Translations under genes and position numbers: made by a program | Shown here: positions 1 to 8,148 of the stretch, piece by piece | Layout: every line of letters begins with the position of its first letter | Position numbering within the stretch: the stretch's first letter is position 1 | NCBI GenBank assembly: GCA_947624915.1 | Contig: CANQMF010000016.1 | Coordinates: 1-17,026 of the forward strand | Source of the DNA: an uncultured Bacilli bacterium | GTDB taxonomy: Bacteria > Bacillota_I > Bacilli_A > RF39 > UBA660 | Length of the DNA stretch: 17,026 bases | Direction: 5' to 3' | The notes under the pieces: generated by a model | The model's database searches: none | What the model saw: the letters and a program-made list of their open reading frames with translations, nothing else | What the model was told of the DNA's origin: nothing

Positions 1-1
1 A

Positions 2-1876
2 GCAACGACTGCTTTTTGGAAAGCGCATCGTTTAAATATTATTGATACACCAGGCCATGTTGATTTTACTATTGAGGTATCAAGGTCACTTCGTGTGTTG
101 GATGGTGCAATTGCTCTTTTGGATGCTCAAGCAGGTGTTGAACCACAAACAGAAACTGTTTGGCGTCAAGCAACAGAATTCAAAGTACCAAGAATGTTTT
201 TCTGTAATAAGATGGATAAGATGGGAGCAAGCTTTGAATATAGTTTAGGAACGATTGATAGTCGTTTAGGTGTTAATGCTAAACCAATTCAATGGCCAAT
301 TGGTGCAGAAAATGAGTTTAATGGTATTATTGACTTGGTTACACGTACGGCATATCATTATGATGGTGAACAACATGAAGATGCTAAAGTGATTGATATT
401 CCAGAAGAGTTAAAAGATATTGTTGAACAAAAGAGAACTGAATTGATTGAGGCTGTTGCTGAATTTGATGATGAATTAATGGAGAAATATTTAGAAGGAG
501 AAGAGGTTGGTATTGATTTAATTAAACGTGCCATTCGTAAAGGAACACTTGCCGTTGAATTTTTCCCAGTACTTTGTGGTACTGCTTTAGGAAATATGGG
601 TATTAAGTTGGCTTTAGATGCTGTAATTGATTATTTACCAGCTCCGACTGATGTTGCTTCAATTAAGGGTGTTGATCTAAATGGTAATGAACTTGAAAGA
701 CATCCATCTGATTCAGAACCATTCGCGTCATTGGCATTTAAAGTTATGACGGATCCTTTTGTTGGACGTTTAACATTCTTTAGAGTTTATTCAGGACATT
801 TATCAAGTGGTTCTTATGTTCTAAATGCTACTAAGAATGTTAAAGAGAGAATTGGTCGTTTGCTTCAGATGCATGCCAATACTCGTACGGAGATTAGTGA
901 AGTTTGGGCTGGGGATATTGCTGCAGCTGTCGGTTTAAAGAATACGACGACAGGTGATACACTATGTGATGAAAAGAAAGCTTGTATCCTTGAATCAATG
1001 GTATTCCCAGAACCAGTAGTTGAACTTGCTATTGAACCTAAATCAAAGGCTGATCAAGATAAGATGGCTTTAGCTTTACAGAAGTTAGCTGAAGAAGATC
1101 CAACTTTTAGAGCTAGTACTAATCATGAAACTGGTCAAACGATTATTGCTGGTATGGGTGAGTTACACCTAGATGTTATCGTTGATCGTATGAAAAGAGA
1201 ATTTAATGTTGAGGCTAATATTGGTCAACCACAGGTATCATATCGTGAGACTATAACTCAGGCAGCAGAGTGTGAAGGTAAATACATTAAACAATCAGGT
1301 GGTCGTGGACAATATGGACATGTATGGATCAGGTTTGAACCAAACCCAGATAAGGGTTATGAGTTTGTTGATGCTATTGTAGGTGGTGTCGTTCCTCGTG
1401 AATATATTCCGGTTACTGATAAAGGTTTACAAGATGCATTAAAAACAGGTGTTTTAGCAGGATATCCAATGGTGGATGTTAAAGCTACACTATTTGATGG
1501 TTCATACCATGATGTAGACTCATCAGAAATGGCTTATAAGATCGCTGCTTCTATGGCTTTAAAGGAAGCAAAGAATAAATGTAAACCAATTTTACTTGAA
1601 CCAGTAATGAAAGTTCAAGTGGTTGTACCTGATGAATACTTAGGAAATGTTATGGGGGATATAACAGCTCGCCGTGGACGTCCAATGGGTCAGGAATCTC
1701 GTGGCAATGCAATTGCCATTGATGCAATGGTACCACTTGCTGAGATGTTTGGTTACGCTACTTCATTAAGATCAAATACGCAAGGTCGTGGTAACTTTAC
1801 GATGGAGTTTGATCATTATGAGGAAGTACCTAAGAATATTTCTGACGAAATCGTTAGAAAAAATGGTGGAAACTAG
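2..1876 (+). CDS. fusA: Elongation factor G, 5'-truncated by the window edge
   Basis: EF-G is the GTPase that drives translocation of tRNA and mRNA on the ribosome. The frame is open from base 2, so the start and about 70 N-terminal residues, including the P-loop, lie before the window; 624 residues are visible. The visible part opens in the G domain with the G3 motif DTPGHVDF and then the G4 motif NKMDKMG. Domains II to V follow, with conserved stretches such as [18 protein letters not shown] and [15 protein letters not shown], and the C-terminal domain ending near [10 protein letters not shown]. The stop is TAG. tuf follows 95 bases later, the usual bacterial order (often rpsL-rpsG-fusA-tuf). 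An internal ATG at base 95 opens the longest ATG-started ORF, but homology clearly extends upstream of it, so it is not the start. No frameshift is seen. Confidence 0.98.
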   Translation, partial: ATTAFWKAHRLNIIDTPGHVDFTIEVSRSLRVLDGAIALLDAQAGVEPQTETVWRQATEFKVPRMFFCNKMDKMGASFEYSLGTIDSRLGVNAKPIQWPIGAENEFNGIIDLVTRTAYHYDGEQHEDAKVIDIPEELKDIVEQKRTELIEAVAEFDDELMEKYLEGEEVGIDLIKRAIRKGTLAVEFFPVLCGTALGNMGIKLALDAVIDYLPAPTDVASIKGVDLNGNELERHPSDSEPFASLAFKVMTDPFVGRLTFFRVYSGHLSSGSYVLNATKNVKERIGRLLQMHANTRTEISEVWAGDIAAAVGLKNTTTGDTLCDEKKACILESMVFPEPVVELAIEPKSKADQDKMALALQKLAEEDPTFRASTNHETGQTIIAGMGELHLDVIVDRMKREFNVEANIGQPQVSYRETITQAAECEGKYIKQSGGRGQYGHVWIRFEPNPDKGYEFVDAIVGGVVPREYIPVTDKGLQDALKTGVLAGYPMVDVKATLFDGSYHDVDSSEMAYKIAASMALKEAKNKCKPILLEPVMKVQVVVPDEYLGNVMGDITARRGRPMGQESRGNAIAIDAMVPLAEMFGYATSLRSNTQGRGNFTMEFDHYEEVPKNISDEIVRKNGGN

Positions 1877-1909
1877 GGCGTTATATACTAGTTTCTAGCT
1901 AAAAAACTA

Positions 1910-1938
1910 TTGCTATTTTAAAGGTAATTAGTTATAAT
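1910..1938 (+). promoter_or_regulatory. Promoter in front of tuf
   Basis: TTGCTA (1910-1915), 17 bases, then a consensus TATAAT (1933-1938), in the 95-base gap between fusA and tuf. The predicted start point lies about 27 bases before the tuf ATG. tuf can therefore be transcribed separately as well as from upstream. Confidence 0.7.
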
Positions 1939-1971
1939 AATATTGTATGTAAATTAAAGGAGGAAATTAAT

Positions 1972-3156
1972 ATGGCAAAAGCTAAATATGATCGTTCAAA
2001 ACCACATGTTAACATTGGTACAATTGGACACGTAGACCATGGTAAGACAACTTTAACAGCTGCTATTACCAATGTATTATCAAAAAAAGGATTTGCTGAT
2101 TTCGTAGATTATGCAAATATCGATAAGGCACCTGAGGAAAGAGAACGTGGTATTACTATTAATACTGCTCACGTTGAGTATCAAACTGAGAAGAGACATT
2201 ATGCTCACGTTGACTGTCCAGGACATGCTGACTATGTAAAAAATATGATTACAGGTGCCGCTCAAATGGATGGAGCTATCTTAGTTATAGCTGCAACTGA
2301 TGGACCTATGGCTCAAACTCGTGAACATATCTTATTATCACGTCAAGTTGGTGTACCTCGTATGGTAGTCTTCATGAATAAATGTGATATGGTTGACGAT
2401 GAAGAGATGTTAGAACTAGTTGAAATGGAAATCCGTGATTTATTAAACGAATATGGATTTGATGGAGATAATACTCCAATTATTCGTGGTTCTGCTCTAA
2501 AAGCTCTTGAAGGTGATCCAAAATATGAACAAGGTATTTTAGATTTAATGGATGCTGTTGATAATTGGATTGAAACACCAGTGAGAGATACAGAAAAACC
2601 ATTCTTAATGCCAATTGAGGATGTATTTACAATTACAGGACGTGGAACTGTTGTTACAGGACGTGTTGAACGTGGTCAATTAAAACTTAATGATGAAGTT
2701 GAAATTGTTGGTTTAAGGGAGACTAAGAAAACAGTTGTTACAGGAATTGAAATGTTCCGTAAACAATTGGATTATGCTGAATCAGGAGATAATGCTGGTG
2801 TATTATTACGTGGTATTGCTCGTGAAGAAGTTGAACGTGGTCAAGTATTAGCTAAACCTGGTACAGTTACACCACATACTCAATTTAGAGCTCAAGTTTA
2901 TGTATTAAGTAAAGAAGAAGGCGGACGTCATACTCCATTCTTCACAAACTATCGTCCACAATTCTATTTTAGAACTACAGATGTTACCGGTGAGATCGTT
3001 TTACCTGAAGGTGTTGAAATGGTTATGCCAGGTGATAATGTTGAAATGACTGTTACACTACAAAAACCAATTGCTGTTGAAAATGGAACTAAGTTCTCAA
3101 TTCGTGAGGGTGGTAGAACAGTTGGATCAGGAAATGTTTCTGAAATTATAAAATAA
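1972..3156 (+). CDS. tuf: Elongation factor Tu
   Basis: EF-Tu delivers aminoacyl-tRNA to the ribosomal A site as a GTP complex. The 394-residue length is typical. The G domain shows the P-loop GHVDHGKT near residue 19, the switch I region ending [17 protein letters not shown] (G3) and [10 protein letters not shown] (G4). Beta-barrel domains II and III follow, with [13 protein letters not shown] and the C-terminal [13 protein letters not shown]. The start is set by a strong Shine-Dalgarno sequence, AAAGGAGG, 8 bases before the ATG. Codon use favours T/A-ending codons (for example CGT for Arg, GGT for Gly), as expected of a highly expressed gene in AT-rich DNA. It follows fusA and has its own promoter at 1910-1938. 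No anomaly is seen. Confidence 0.99.
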   Translation: MAKAKYDRSKPHVNIGTIGHVDHGKTTLTAAITNVLSKKGFADFVDYANIDKAPEERERGITINTAHVEYQTEKRHYAHVDCPGHADYVKNMITGAAQMDGAILVIAATDGPMAQTREHILLSRQVGVPRMVVFMNKCDMVDDEEMLELVEMEIRDLLNEYGFDGDNTPIIRGSALKALEGDPKYEQGILDLMDAVDNWIETPVRDTEKPFLMPIEDVFTITGRGTVVTGRVERGQLKLNDEVEIVGLRETKKTVVTGIEMFRKQLDYAESGDNAGVLLRGIAREEVERGQVLAKPGTVTPHTQFRAQVYVLSKEEGGRHTPFFTNYRPQFYFRTTDVTGEIVLPEGVEMVMPGDNVEMTVTLQKPIAVENGTKFSIREGGRTVGSGNVSEIIK

Positions 3157-3223
3157 TAAAAGTTAATATGGTTCTTTGTCAAGAAGTGTTGGTGATAACA
3201 AACTTGATAAATGGATTGATATA

Positions 3224-3250
3224 AGAGGAGTGATGAATAATCACTCCTTT
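3224..3250 (+). terminator. Hairpin downstream of tuf, weak terminator candidate
   Basis: An 11-bp stem (3224-3234 with 3240-3250, one G-T pair; core GGAGTGAT/ATCACTCC) with a 5-base loop. Only TTT, itself part of the stem, precedes AT-rich DNA, so the U-tract is poor. It overlaps the apparent ribosome-binding site and ATG of the decayed gene that follows, so the stem could instead hide that start. Confidence 0.4.
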
Positions 3251-3466
3251 ATAATACCTTTAATTAGGAATATTTTGGCTGAAAAATACTTAGGGTTTCT
3301 AGAGCATGGTTGATTACCTATTATTTTAAAAAGTAAAGCAAGTGCTATTGCTGAAGATGACCTTTGATCCCATTCAACGATTGTACATAGAAAATTAGGA
3401 ATTCCATACATAGAATATGAAACTATAGAGAAATTAAGTAATGGAGTAAAAATAGTAAGATCATAA
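3233..3466 (+). pseudogene. Remnant of a PEP-utilising enzyme mobile (swivelling) domain with two in-frame TGA codons
   Basis: One frame from an ATG at 3233 to TAA at 3464-3466 is open apart from TGA codons at 3311-3313 and 3365-3367. Its product reads like the end of a PEP-utiliser mobile domain, the phosphohistidine domain of PEP synthase and PPDK-like enzymes. After the second TGA come SHSTIVHRKLGIPYI and then EKLSNGVKIV, matching the family pattern (S/T)HxxIVxRxxGIPxI...L.dG..V. Between the TGAs lies LPIILKSKASAIAEDDL. The first TGA sits where the family often has Trp (GWxPL), suggesting TGG-to-TGA decay. The His of SH would be the phosphorylated residue. The catalytic ATP-grasp and PEP-binding parts of such an enzyme are absent. 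GAGGAGTG before the ATG could be a ribosome site but lies in a hairpin. I read it as a non-functional relic. The alternative, TGA read as Trp, is unlikely because genes around it use TGG. Confidence 0.6.
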
Positions 3467-3486
3467 AATTAGCAATATACTAGTTT

Positions 3487-3527
3487 AAGAAAGACTATTG
3501 ATCGAAAGTTCAATCGTCTTTCTTTTT
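3487..3527 (+). terminator. Intrinsic terminator, plus strand
   Basis: Stem AAGAAAGAC/GTCTTTCTT (3487-3495 with 3516-3524), one T-C mismatch, then ATTGA/TCAAT, with an 8-base loop and a T-run to 3527. It closes the tuf/relic transcript before the convergent minus-strand gene. Confidence 0.75.
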
Positions 3528-3590
3528 AAGAATTTTATATAGTAGTTATATTAGTGATAATATTCTGAATCAAGATATTAAGTACATTAG

Positions 3591-3624
3591 AAAAAGCGAT
3601 ATACTCTTTTTAAATATATCGCTT
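3591..3624 (-). terminator. Intrinsic terminator of the FemAB-like gene
   Basis: Read on the minus strand, AAGCGATATA...TATATCGCTT forms a 10-bp stem (3594-3603 with 3615-3624) followed by a T-run (AAAA at 3591-3594 on the plus strand). It lies 7 bases past the stop codon at 3632. Confidence 0.8.
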
Positions 3625-3631
3625 AACAATG

Positions 3632-4888
3632 TTACTTTTTTAATATACGTCTAATTGGTGATGTATTTCGGTACAAAGTATATAGTGGGTAGCTCGTTAC
3701 CAATTCAAAGTCACCAATGTATTCAATAGAACTTCCATTAAAGTTTAACTTAAAGTCAGTTAATCCTTTATATTTATTATTCTCATTAATAAGTGGATTA
3801 GCTATGCCTCCTAAGTTAAATTCTAGATAACCTTCTTTGGCAAAGCGCTCCATTAATTTCCAAATTAATAAGTGTTTAGCATATAAGTGTTTAAATTCAT
3901 TATTATATCCATCTAATGTTAAATATACTTGACTACGGTTTTTAATAACCATAGCAGTAGCTACTACTACTCCGTTTGGATAATCTCGAAGTAAGTTGGT
4001 TGCATATACTAGTTGTTTTTTTAAGTTTGCTAATAGATTATCGCTTGTTATTTTTTTTGCAATTAGTTCGTTATTAGCTTTTCCTTGATTTTTAAAAATT
4101 TCCTCAGTAATATCATGACATACGCTAGCCTGTTTTTGATATTCAATTTGTGTATTTATTAGAAATGTTTTCGTCTCTAAATTGGCATAGTATATTTCAG
4201 CACAATTACTACTATTAAATGAGTGATACATATCAGTTGCATAATCTTTACTAGTAGCGTTTTTTTCACGCATTTGTTCTACAATGAGCTCAATATTAGT
4301 TTCATCGCCTTTATAAATGCGAACACCGGCTAGATCACATGTTTTAATTTTAGCTTTAAAATCTTGATGGAGATTTTCAAACATTTTATTAGTATCGGGA
4401 TTTAAATTAGTAATAGCTACGAATCTTGGCTTTAAAGCTTCAAAAAAGTTATTAAAACCTAAGTGGTAATATTTTAATTTTTTTAAATTATCCATTATAA
4501 TACCGTAGTCAGGATTTGCTATAACAACTTTTGTTGTAGGTGTATATTTGGCTTTTGTAATCAAGGGACATATTTTAATAGCCATAACATTTTGTTTATT
4601 TAAAAACTTTTTAACACCTGCTGTAAACTCTTTTAATAATTCAAAATCCATATAATCAATTAGAAAACCCCTTGGTGCATAAGCATATTTAAACTTATTT
4701 AATTTCTCTATAATAATTAAAGAGGCCGCAATTATAGTATTGGTATCATCTATCATACCTACGAAAAAAGGTTGAAATTTCTGATTTTGCATAACTTTAC
4801 CATATTCCACAGTTTGGTAAATAGATGATAGTGTGTACTTTTTCGCAAATTGATTAAATTCGTAATCTGTTATTTCTTTAAATTCCAT
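3632..4888 (-). CDS. FemAB-family peptidoglycan aminoacyltransferase (lipid II interpeptide bridge)
   Basis: The 418 residues match the FemA/FemB/MurM class in length and pattern. Members use aminoacyl-tRNA to add amino acids to the lysine side chain of lipid II at the cytoplasmic face, building the interpeptide bridge. Visible signs are an N-terminal GNAT-like half starting EFNQFAKKYTLSSIYQTVEYGKV, the segment YAYAPRGFLIDYMD near residue 70 (family motif AP-RGP-D), a central helical insert of about residues 240-300 (NTQIEYQKQ... to LKKQL) like the coiled-coil arm of FemA, and a second GNAT-like half containing YLTLDGYNNEFKHLYAKHLL and EFNLGGIANP, ending in KGLTDFKLNFNG. The ATG is preceded by AAAGGA at a 10-base spacing. 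The amino acid and acceptor specificity cannot be read from sequence. It is transcribed away from topA, has its own promoter, and sits just downstream of the DUF1540 gene. Confidence 0.88.
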   Translation of the reverse strand: MEFKEITDYEFNQFAKKYTLSSIYQTVEYGKVMQNQKFQPFFVGMIDDTNTIIAASLIIIEKLNKFKYAYAPRGFLIDYMDFELLKEFTAGVKKFLNKQNVMAIKICPLITKAKYTPTTKVVIANPDYGIIMDNLKKLKYYHLGFNNFFEALKPRFVAITNLNPDTNKMFENLHQDFKAKIKTCDLAGVRIYKGDETNIELIVEQMREKNATSKDYATDMYHSFNSSNCAEIYYANLETKTFLINTQIEYQKQASVCHDITEEIFKNQGKANNELIAKKITSDNLLANLKKQLVYATNLLRDYPNGVVVATAMVIKNRSQVYLTLDGYNNEFKHLYAKHLLIWKLMERFAKEGYLEFNLGGIANPLINENNKYKGLTDFKLNFNGSSIEYIGDFELVTSYPLYTLYRNTSPIRRILKK

Positions 4889-4915
4889 ATAAAATCAGTC
4901 CTTTGTCATTTACTA

Positions 4916-4944
4916 ATTATACCATAACAGATGTTTTTTGTCAC
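4916..4944 (-). promoter_or_regulatory. Promoter of the FemAB-like gene
   Basis: On the minus strand: GTGACA (4939-4944), 17 bases, TATAAT (4916-4921). The predicted transcript starts about 20 bases before the ATG and includes the AAAGGA ribosome site. It lies entirely in the gap after the DUF1540 gene, so the two genes need not be co-transcribed. Confidence 0.78.
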
Positions 4945-4975
4945 TAATTGTAAAGTAAATAAAAAAAATGAATAC

Positions 4976-5125
4976 TCATTTTCTTCGTTTGTAACTATCG
5001 CACATTGTTGCTTCTTTTTTTTCTTCATCAGAGGAGTTAGATACTTTTATTTCATTTAAACTGCATCTTTTATTGTTGCCGTTGCAATGTTGACAATCAT
5101 AGACATCACAAGTTATCTTTTGCAT
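4976..5125 (-). CDS. DUF1540-like cysteine-rich mini-protein
   Basis: A 49-residue protein beginning MQKITCDVYDCQHC. It has the DUF1540 layout: an N-terminal V/I-x-C...C cluster, a fourth Cys (RCSLNEIKV, hydrophobic I-x-V after it), a polar linker (SSDEEKKEA) and a final T-x-C-D-S-Y, where the family has T-x-C-x-F. The cysteines suggest metal binding; the family function is unknown, and many members occur in spore-forming Bacillota. An upstream in-frame ATG at 5170 would add 15 residues (MYKSNN...) but has no ribosome site, whereas the ATG at 5125 is preceded by GGTGAT-AAA, which can pair with the 16S 3' end, and homology starts there. It is the only sizeable gene here ending in TGA. That stop falls right where the family ends, which supports TGA as a genuine stop. 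Confidence 0.75.
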   Translation of the reverse strand: MQKITCDVYDCQHCNGNNKRCSLNEIKVSNSSDEEKKEATMCDSYKRRK

Positions 5126-5177
5126 TTTATCACCATTCTTATTATGGATAATATTATTTGATTTATACATAATTATA

Positions 5178-5206
5178 TTGATGATATTATTAGTTTATGG
5201 TACACT
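5178..5206 (+). promoter_or_regulatory. Promoter of the putative lipoprotein gene
   Basis: TTGATG (5178-5183), 17 bases, TACACT (5201-5206), 21 bases before the ATG at 5228. The divergent DUF1540 gene must be transcribed from the same roughly 100-base region; a TATAAT on the minus strand at 5172-5177 lacks a good -35 partner. Confidence 0.6.
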
Positions 5207-5227
5207 TTAAAGTAGGTTGTGATAAAT

Positions 5228-5803
5228 ATGAGGAAGGTACTTATTATTTTATTAATAACATTGTGTATAGGTTGTAAAAATGAAAGTGTTATTATAACAG
5301 ATGAAGAGGCTTTAAAAATAGGTAGTGAGTTATTTGATTATGCTGAAAGAGAAAACATGCATATGGTATATGAGTTTGTGTCTGATAAAGAAGTTGAATT
5401 GAGTGATGATCTTGTAGGATTGGAGATAAAAAATTTTTCTGAAGTCGAGAACCATTTTACTACTGATTGTAAAACACGATTACATAATACTGATAAAGAA
5501 GATAATTGTCTTGATGTCGACGATGACGATAATACGATTATAAAATATAATAATTCATACTATGAGGTATCTGTTAAAAGGGGAGACGCTAGTTTTGCTG
5601 ATACTAGCTCTTTAGAAATAGTTGACAAAAGGGAAAAACAAATTACTTTTAAAGTTTCTTATTTTTATTGTGAAGACAATTTTTATAACGATGATCAAAA
5701 AGAATGTGAAGATGGTTCTAAAATGATTAAAGAGGATTATGATTTTATTATAAGGAAAGAAAATGACGAGTGGAAGATTGACTACTATGTTATGCCTTAT
5801 TAG
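5228..5803 (+). CDS. Putative lipoprotein, function unknown
   Basis: 191 residues. The N-terminus MRKVLIILLITLCIGCKNES is a short basic-plus-hydrophobic signal ending in a Cys followed by polar residues, as in lipoproteins; the lipobox CIGC is not ideal, since position -3 is Cys rather than Leu. The rest is acidic (for example DVDDDDN) with further cysteines, and ends in a beta-rich stretch, DFIIRKENDEWKIDYYVMPY, of the kind seen at the end of NTF2-like extracytoplasmic domains; that resemblance is weak. The GTG at 5219 in the same frame is rejected as the start because AGG lies only 2 bases before it; the ATG at 5228 has AGGTTGTGAT upstream. The next gene, topA, has its own promoter. I do not recognise the family. 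Confidence 0.75.
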   Translation: MRKVLIILLITLCIGCKNESVIITDEEALKIGSELFDYAERENMHMVYEFVSDKEVELSDDLVGLEIKNFSEVENHFTTDCKTRLHNTDKEDNCLDVDDDDNTIIKYNNSYYEVSVKRGDASFADTSSLEIVDKREKQITFKVSYFYCEDNFYNDDQKECEDGSKMIKEDYDFIIRKENDEWKIDYYVMPY

Positions 5804-5858
5804 TTAGATTAGATAAATAGTTTAGTTTTATTTTTTTCTGTTTTATTCTGATAATGGG

Positions 5859-5900
5859 TGTCAATATTTAAAAAATGATGATAATTTGTTAATATTGACA
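5859..5900. repeat. 10-bp perfect inverted repeat upstream of topA
   Basis: TGTCAATATT (5859-5868) and AATATTGACA (5891-5900), separated by 22 bases. The right arm contains a TTGACA hexamer. It lies 35 bases above the topA promoter -35 box. It could be an operator or an RNA stem; there is no T-run after it. Confidence 0.5.
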
Positions 5901-5934
5901 ATAATTTATAATATAATTTTATTAATTATGTCGG

Positions 5935-5963
5935 TTGACAAATTGACTTTTATAGTGTATAAA
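5935..5963 (+). promoter_or_regulatory. topA promoter
   Basis: Consensus TTGACA (5935-5940), 17 bases, TATAAA (5958-5963). The predicted start is about 25 bases before the topA ATG. Confidence 0.85.
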
Positions 5964-5993
5964 TGATGAGTGAGCAAAGAAGGACGTGAATAG

Positions 5994-8021
5994 ATGTCAA
6001 AGAAATTAGTTATTGTTGAGTCACCAAGTAAAACAAAACCAATTGAGAAATACTTGGGCTCTGATTATAAGGTAGTGTCTTCTAAGGGACATGTAAGGGA
6101 TTTATCTACAAAAGGTAAATATGGGCTTGGTGTTGATATTGATAATGATTTTAAACCAGATTATGTCACTATGAAGGGAAAGAATAGTGTTATTAAAGAA
6201 CTAAAAAAAGAGGTAAAAGATGCTAAACATGTCTTTTTGGCTACAGACCCTGATCGTGAAGCGGAAGCCATTTCTTGGCATCTGTTTGATGTTTTAAAAT
6301 TAAAAGATGATGATTATGATCGCGTTGTTTTTAATGAAATAACGGAAAAAGTAGTTAAAGAGGCATTTAAACATGCTCGAAAAATTGACAAGGATTTAGT
6401 AAATAGTCAAGAGACTCGACGTATTTTGGATCGGATTATTGGCTTTCGTCTTAGTAAGCTAGTCCAATCTAAAACAGATGGTAGCAGTGCTGGTCGTGTT
6501 CAGTCAGTGGCTTTAAAGCTTATTGTTGATCGGGAAAGGGAGATAAATGCTTTTATCCCTGAAGAGTATTGGTCAATTAGTGGTGTCTTTGATAACTTTG
6601 AAGCTGAATTATTCAATTATGATCATAAGGATATTGAAATAAAAACAGAAGAGGAAGTTAATCGAATTTTACAAGCATTATCTTTAGATTTTACTGTTAA
6701 AAGTATTGATAAGAAGTTAAAGAAGAAACAGTCTAAGTTGCCTTTTATTACTAGCACTTTACAGCAGGATGCATCATATAAACTTAATTTCAATGCTAGA
6801 AAGACTATGCAAATTGCACAGAAATTATATGAGGGTATTGAATTAGAAAATGAGACAGTTGGTCTGATAACTTATATGAGAACAGATTCAACTAGATTGT
6901 CAAATGATTTTATTCAGAATACCTATGCTTTTATTGAAGAAAAGTATGGTAAAGACTATGTTGGTAGTGTGAAGATTGTAAAAAAGAAAGATAGTGTACA
7001 AGATGCTCATGAAGCAATTCGACCTACTAGTATAAATCGTACTCCAGAATCAGTGCGTAAGTTTTTAACTAATGATGAGTATAAATTATATCGAATGATT
7101 TATTATCGTGCTTTAGCTTCTTTGATGATAGCTGCTACAACAGAGAATACGACAATTATTTTAGATAATAATAATTATCAGTTTAAAGCAACTGGTCAAG
7201 TAATTGTTTTTGATGGATACTTAAAAATTTATCAGGAATATGAAGATACTAAAGATTTAGTTTTGCCTTCTTTAAAGGAGAATATGGTTTTAACTGCACT
7301 TGAGATAAAACATGAACAACATTTTACGAAACCACCAGCTCGTTATACTGAAGCTAAATTGATTAAGGAAATGGAAGAATTAGGAATTGGGCGACCTAGT
7401 ACGTACGCTACAACAATGGATATTATCAAGAAAAGAGGCTATGCTACTATTGAAGACAAGAAGTTTGTTCCAACAGCAATAGGTATTGAAATAACTGATA
7501 AATTACAACAAGGTTTTAGTCATTTAATTAATGTTGAGTATACTGCTAATATGGAAAATGATCTTGACAAGATAGCTGAAGGTAAAGCCAATTGGGTTAA
7601 AATTCTACGAGACTTTTATGATAAATTTGAGCCATCTGTTAAGGAGGCGTTCTCTTCTTTACCAAAGAAAGAAGCACAAAAGACAGGTGAAGATTGTCCA
7701 AATTGTGGGAATCCTTTGGTAATTCGAAAAGGTAAATACGGAGAGTTTGTTGCATGTAGTAATTATCCAGAATGTAAATATATAAAGACGGAAGCTCGTG
7801 AAGTGGTAGAGATTTGTGATTGCCCTAATTGTGGCTCTAAGATTATTGAGAAGAAGAGCAAACGTGGTAAAGTTTTCTATGGATGTAGTAATTATCCTGA
7901 GTGTAAGACTGCTTATTGGGATAAGCCAATTGGTCGTATTTGTAAAGAGTGTGGCAGTATGTTGGTTGAAAAAAATAAAAAGATAAAGTGTAGTTCTTGT
8001 TCATATGAAGAAGAAGTTTAG
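5994..8021 (+). CDS. topA: DNA topoisomerase I (type IA)
   Basis: It relaxes negative supercoils by cutting one DNA strand through a 5'-phosphotyrosine. In 675 residues the order is: Toprim domain (residues 3-115), with KLVIVESPSKTKPIEKYLG and the metal-binding TDPDREAEAISWHL (D85, D87, E89); the linker NSQETRRILDRIIGFRLSKL and SAGRVQSVALKLIVDRE; the active-site TYMRTDSTRLS with catalytic Tyr294; then DAHEAIRPT and YTEAKLIKEMEELGIGRPSTYA; and three C-terminal Cys4 zinc modules (about 568-594, 611-638 and 651-670), the last short. The canonical DREGEAI has Ala in place of Gly90. The ATG follows GAAGGACGTGAA. In many Bacillota topA follows dprA; here it follows an unrelated lipoprotein gene and has its own promoter and terminator, so it is a single-gene unit. 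Confidence 0.97.
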   Translation: MSKKLVIVESPSKTKPIEKYLGSDYKVVSSKGHVRDLSTKGKYGLGVDIDNDFKPDYVTMKGKNSVIKELKKEVKDAKHVFLATDPDREAEAISWHLFDVLKLKDDDYDRVVFNEITEKVVKEAFKHARKIDKDLVNSQETRRILDRIIGFRLSKLVQSKTDGSSAGRVQSVALKLIVDREREINAFIPEEYWSISGVFDNFEAELFNYDHKDIEIKTEEEVNRILQALSLDFTVKSIDKKLKKKQSKLPFITSTLQQDASYKLNFNARKTMQIAQKLYEGIELENETVGLITYMRTDSTRLSNDFIQNTYAFIEEKYGKDYVGSVKIVKKKDSVQDAHEAIRPTSINRTPESVRKFLTNDEYKLYRMIYYRALASLMIAATTENTTIILDNNNYQFKATGQVIVFDGYLKIYQEYEDTKDLVLPSLKENMVLTALEIKHEQHFTKPPARYTEAKLIKEMEELGIGRPSTYATTMDIIKKRGYATIEDKKFVPTAIGIEITDKLQQGFSHLINVEYTANMENDLDKIAEGKANWVKILRDFYDKFEPSVKEAFSSLPKKEAQKTGEDCPNCGNPLVIRKGKYGEFVACSNYPECKYIKTEAREVVEICDCPNCGSKIIEKKSKRGKVFYGCSNYPECKTAYWDKPIGRICKECGSMLVEKNKKIKCSSCSYEEEV

Positions 8022-8023
8022 TA

Positions 8024-8066
8024 AATAATCGAGTTTAATGATTAATCATTTGCTCGATTATTTTGT
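8024..8066 (+). terminator. Terminator after topA
   Basis: Stem AATAATCGAG/CTCGATTATT (8024-8033 with 8053-8062), then TTTTGTT. Within the loop AATGATTAATCATT is itself self-complementary, so a longer branched stem is possible. It starts 3 bases after the stop codon. Confidence 0.75.
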
Positions 8067-8093
8067 TATATTTCTTTATAAAATAAAGAAATA

Positions 8094-8123
8094 TTGACAT
8101 ATTTTTTTTAAATGTGCTACAAT
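8094..8123 (+). promoter_or_regulatory. Aquaporin gene promoter
   Basis: TTGACA (8094-8099), 18 bases, TACAAT (8118-8123) with an extended -10 (TGC before it). The first in-frame ATG (8122) overlaps the -10 box, so translation must begin at the later ATG, 8149. Confidence 0.8.
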
Positions 8124-8148
8124 GAAAAAGAAAGGAGTAGGGAGATAT

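Noticed and set aside
42..248. 68-residue plus-strand ORF at the window start
   Set aside because: It lies in another frame inside fusA, whose protein is clearly continuous there.
2080..3182. Two minus-strand ORFs (61 and 72 residues) opposite tuf
   Set aside because: Shadows of the conserved tuf gene, with no ribosome sites or family features.
3311..3367. Whole-genome reassignment of TGA to Trp (genetic code 4)
   Set aside because: About 25 Trp codons in intact genes are all TGG, no intact gene needs TGA read-through, and the DUF1540 gene ends in TGA exactly at its family end.
5895..5917. TTGACA (5895) with TATAAT (5912) as a second topA promoter
   Set aside because: Spacer is only 11 bases, too short; the pair at 5935/5958 has the ideal 17.
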